Below, in pieces: positions 63,565 to 64,000 of a stretch of DNA of 64,000 nt. Source of the DNA: Polyangiaceae bacterium (lineage in GTDB: Bacteria > Myxococcota_A > Polyangia > Polyangiales > Polyangiaceae). Location: contig WQZB01000002.1 of NCBI GenBank assembly GCA_009780955.1, forward strand, positions 97,474 through 161,473. Reading direction: 5' to 3'. Numbering within the stretch: the first letter of the stretch is position 1; the number at the start of each line of letters is the position of its first letter. Under the pieces are notes generated by a model. It was given only the letters and a program-made list of their open reading frames with translations. It was not told where the DNA came from and did not search any database. The position numbers and the translations under genes were made by a program.

Positions 63565-63567
63565 CTG
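63533..63567 (+). repeat. 3'-end direct repeat, copy 2
   Basis: Matches 63027-63062 with about two changes; it supplies the last nine codons and stop of the nucleotidyltransferase fragment. Confidence 0.85.
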
Positions 63568-63578
63568 TGTGCAAGGTC

Positions 63579-63775
63579 AGTCCATGCTCGCTGCAATGTT
63601 GTGACGTTGCTGAATTGATAACGAGCGTCTGACGATTTTTGGTTCATCGACGCAACTCGCGGTCGAAAGCGGCCGACTTAGGCCGTCATGAACAGTTGGT
63701 TCAACTCCGTTTCCTCACGTGCTCGCGAAACCTTTAACCAAGCTGAAGAAGGAGCCCACAACGCCATTTCAAAAG
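63579..63775 (+). repeat. Duplicated promoter plus N-terminal module, copy 2
   Basis: Near-identical to 12808-13003, covering about 109 bp of upstream DNA and 29 codons. The two copies are about 50.8 kb apart in the same orientation. Confidence 0.9.
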
Positions 63776-64000
63776 CAAAAGAAGCCGTCGCCTCGGTCAC
63801 TCGCCGGGCCGAGCCGCCCCCGCTGCCCGAGCCATCAAAAGCCCAGGACGAGCAATTCGGCGCCGACGTCACCGCCATGGCCAACGCGCAGCTGTCAACC
63901 ATTCCAGTCGTCACGCCTTCCACCCTCCCCATTTACAATCCAGTCGACTTACACAAAAAGTCGAAAGAATTACTCAATAAATCTGGAGAATTACTCCGAA
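63688..64000 (+). CDS. Second polymorphic-toxin-type gene, 3' partial
   Basis: 104 codons visible from ATG 63688: NSWFNSVSSRARETFNQAEE, a short AVASVTRRAEPPPLPEPSKA linker, then KKSKELLNKSGELLR as in the 12916 gene at residues 105-116. The amphipathic Lys/Ala stretch of the first gene is replaced by a Pro-rich linker. The pretoxin and tip lie beyond the window. By analogy an immunity gene should follow it. Confidence 0.8.
   Translation, partial: MNSWFNSVSSRARETFNQAEEGAHNAISKAKEAVASVTRRAEPPPLPEPSKAQDEQFGADVTAMANAQLSTIPVVTPSTLPIYNPVDLHKKSKELLNKSGELLR

Overview
The window looks like a chromosomal segment of a Gram-negative, predatory-type Myxococcota-like bacterium (myxobacterial or Polyangia-like). 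This is inferred from gene content, not from a search: many lipoproteins with Gly/Ser/Asp-rich or Cys-rich tails, a Hanks-type pseudokinase with one membrane helix, a GAF-sigma54 activator, LpxC (so lipid A), a DUF2760-Hsp70-Hsp70 trio, polymorphic-toxin genes and abundant short extragenic palindromes.

Layout. 0-3.8 kb: the 3' part of a sigma54 activator and mutS2. 3.7-4.9 kb: a minus-strand cluster with an XRE relic, a MazF-like toxin, its RHH antitoxin with a perfect palindromic operator, and an XRE regulator. 5.1-11.1 kb: a very large secreted protein broken by a frameshift (permuted NlpC/P60-like hydrolase, PKD and Cys-rich modules) followed by two paralogous Cys-rich lipoproteins. 11.1-12.8 kb: a ThDP enzyme. 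12.8-14.7 kb: a polymorphic toxin with an AT-rich tip and immunity candidate; its promoter and first exported-type module recur at the right edge of the window (63.6-64.0 kb). 15-17.2 kb: two hypotheticals, a 21-bp repeat array and a long hairpin element. 17.3-21.8 kb: a minus-strand run of a HupE-like membrane protein, E1 alpha, E1 beta and prephenate dehydrogenase. 21.9-29.1 kb: the pseudokinase, purE-purK, a possible structured RNA, a PglZ-like protein and a MatB/ACSF3-like acyl-CoA synthetase carrying an in-frame palindrome. 29.1-42 kb: the whole branched-chain amino acid pathway, leuA-ilvE-leuC-leuD-leuB-ilvD-ilvC-ilvB-ilvN on the plus strand behind a Leu/Val leader-peptide attenuator, with ilvA convergent. 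42-49.8 kb: an OYE-family reductase, an SRPBCC protein, three lipoprotein or secreted proteins, a Uma2 nuclease-fold protein and a DUF4258/HTH toxin-antitoxin-like pair. 49.8-54 kb: a VWA lipoprotein divergent from rpsD-rpoA-rplQ. 54-61.7 kb: acylphosphatase, DUF2760, two Hsp70s, lpxC and a secreted barrel-like protein. 61.7-64 kb: a radical SAM/SPASM protein, a decayed nucleotidyltransferase pair and the second toxin gene.

The best candidates for new biology are (1) the toxin family that shares a promoter plus N-terminal module but swaps the rest; (2) the attenuator before leuA, whose leader peptide is visible codon by codon; (3) a family of identical 28-bp palindromes, one of which lies in frame inside an enzyme gene and another of which supplies a start codon; and (4) a C-terminal tail shared by the radical SAM protein and a nucleotidyltransferase fragment. 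No tRNA, rRNA, CRISPR array or complete insertion sequence was seen.
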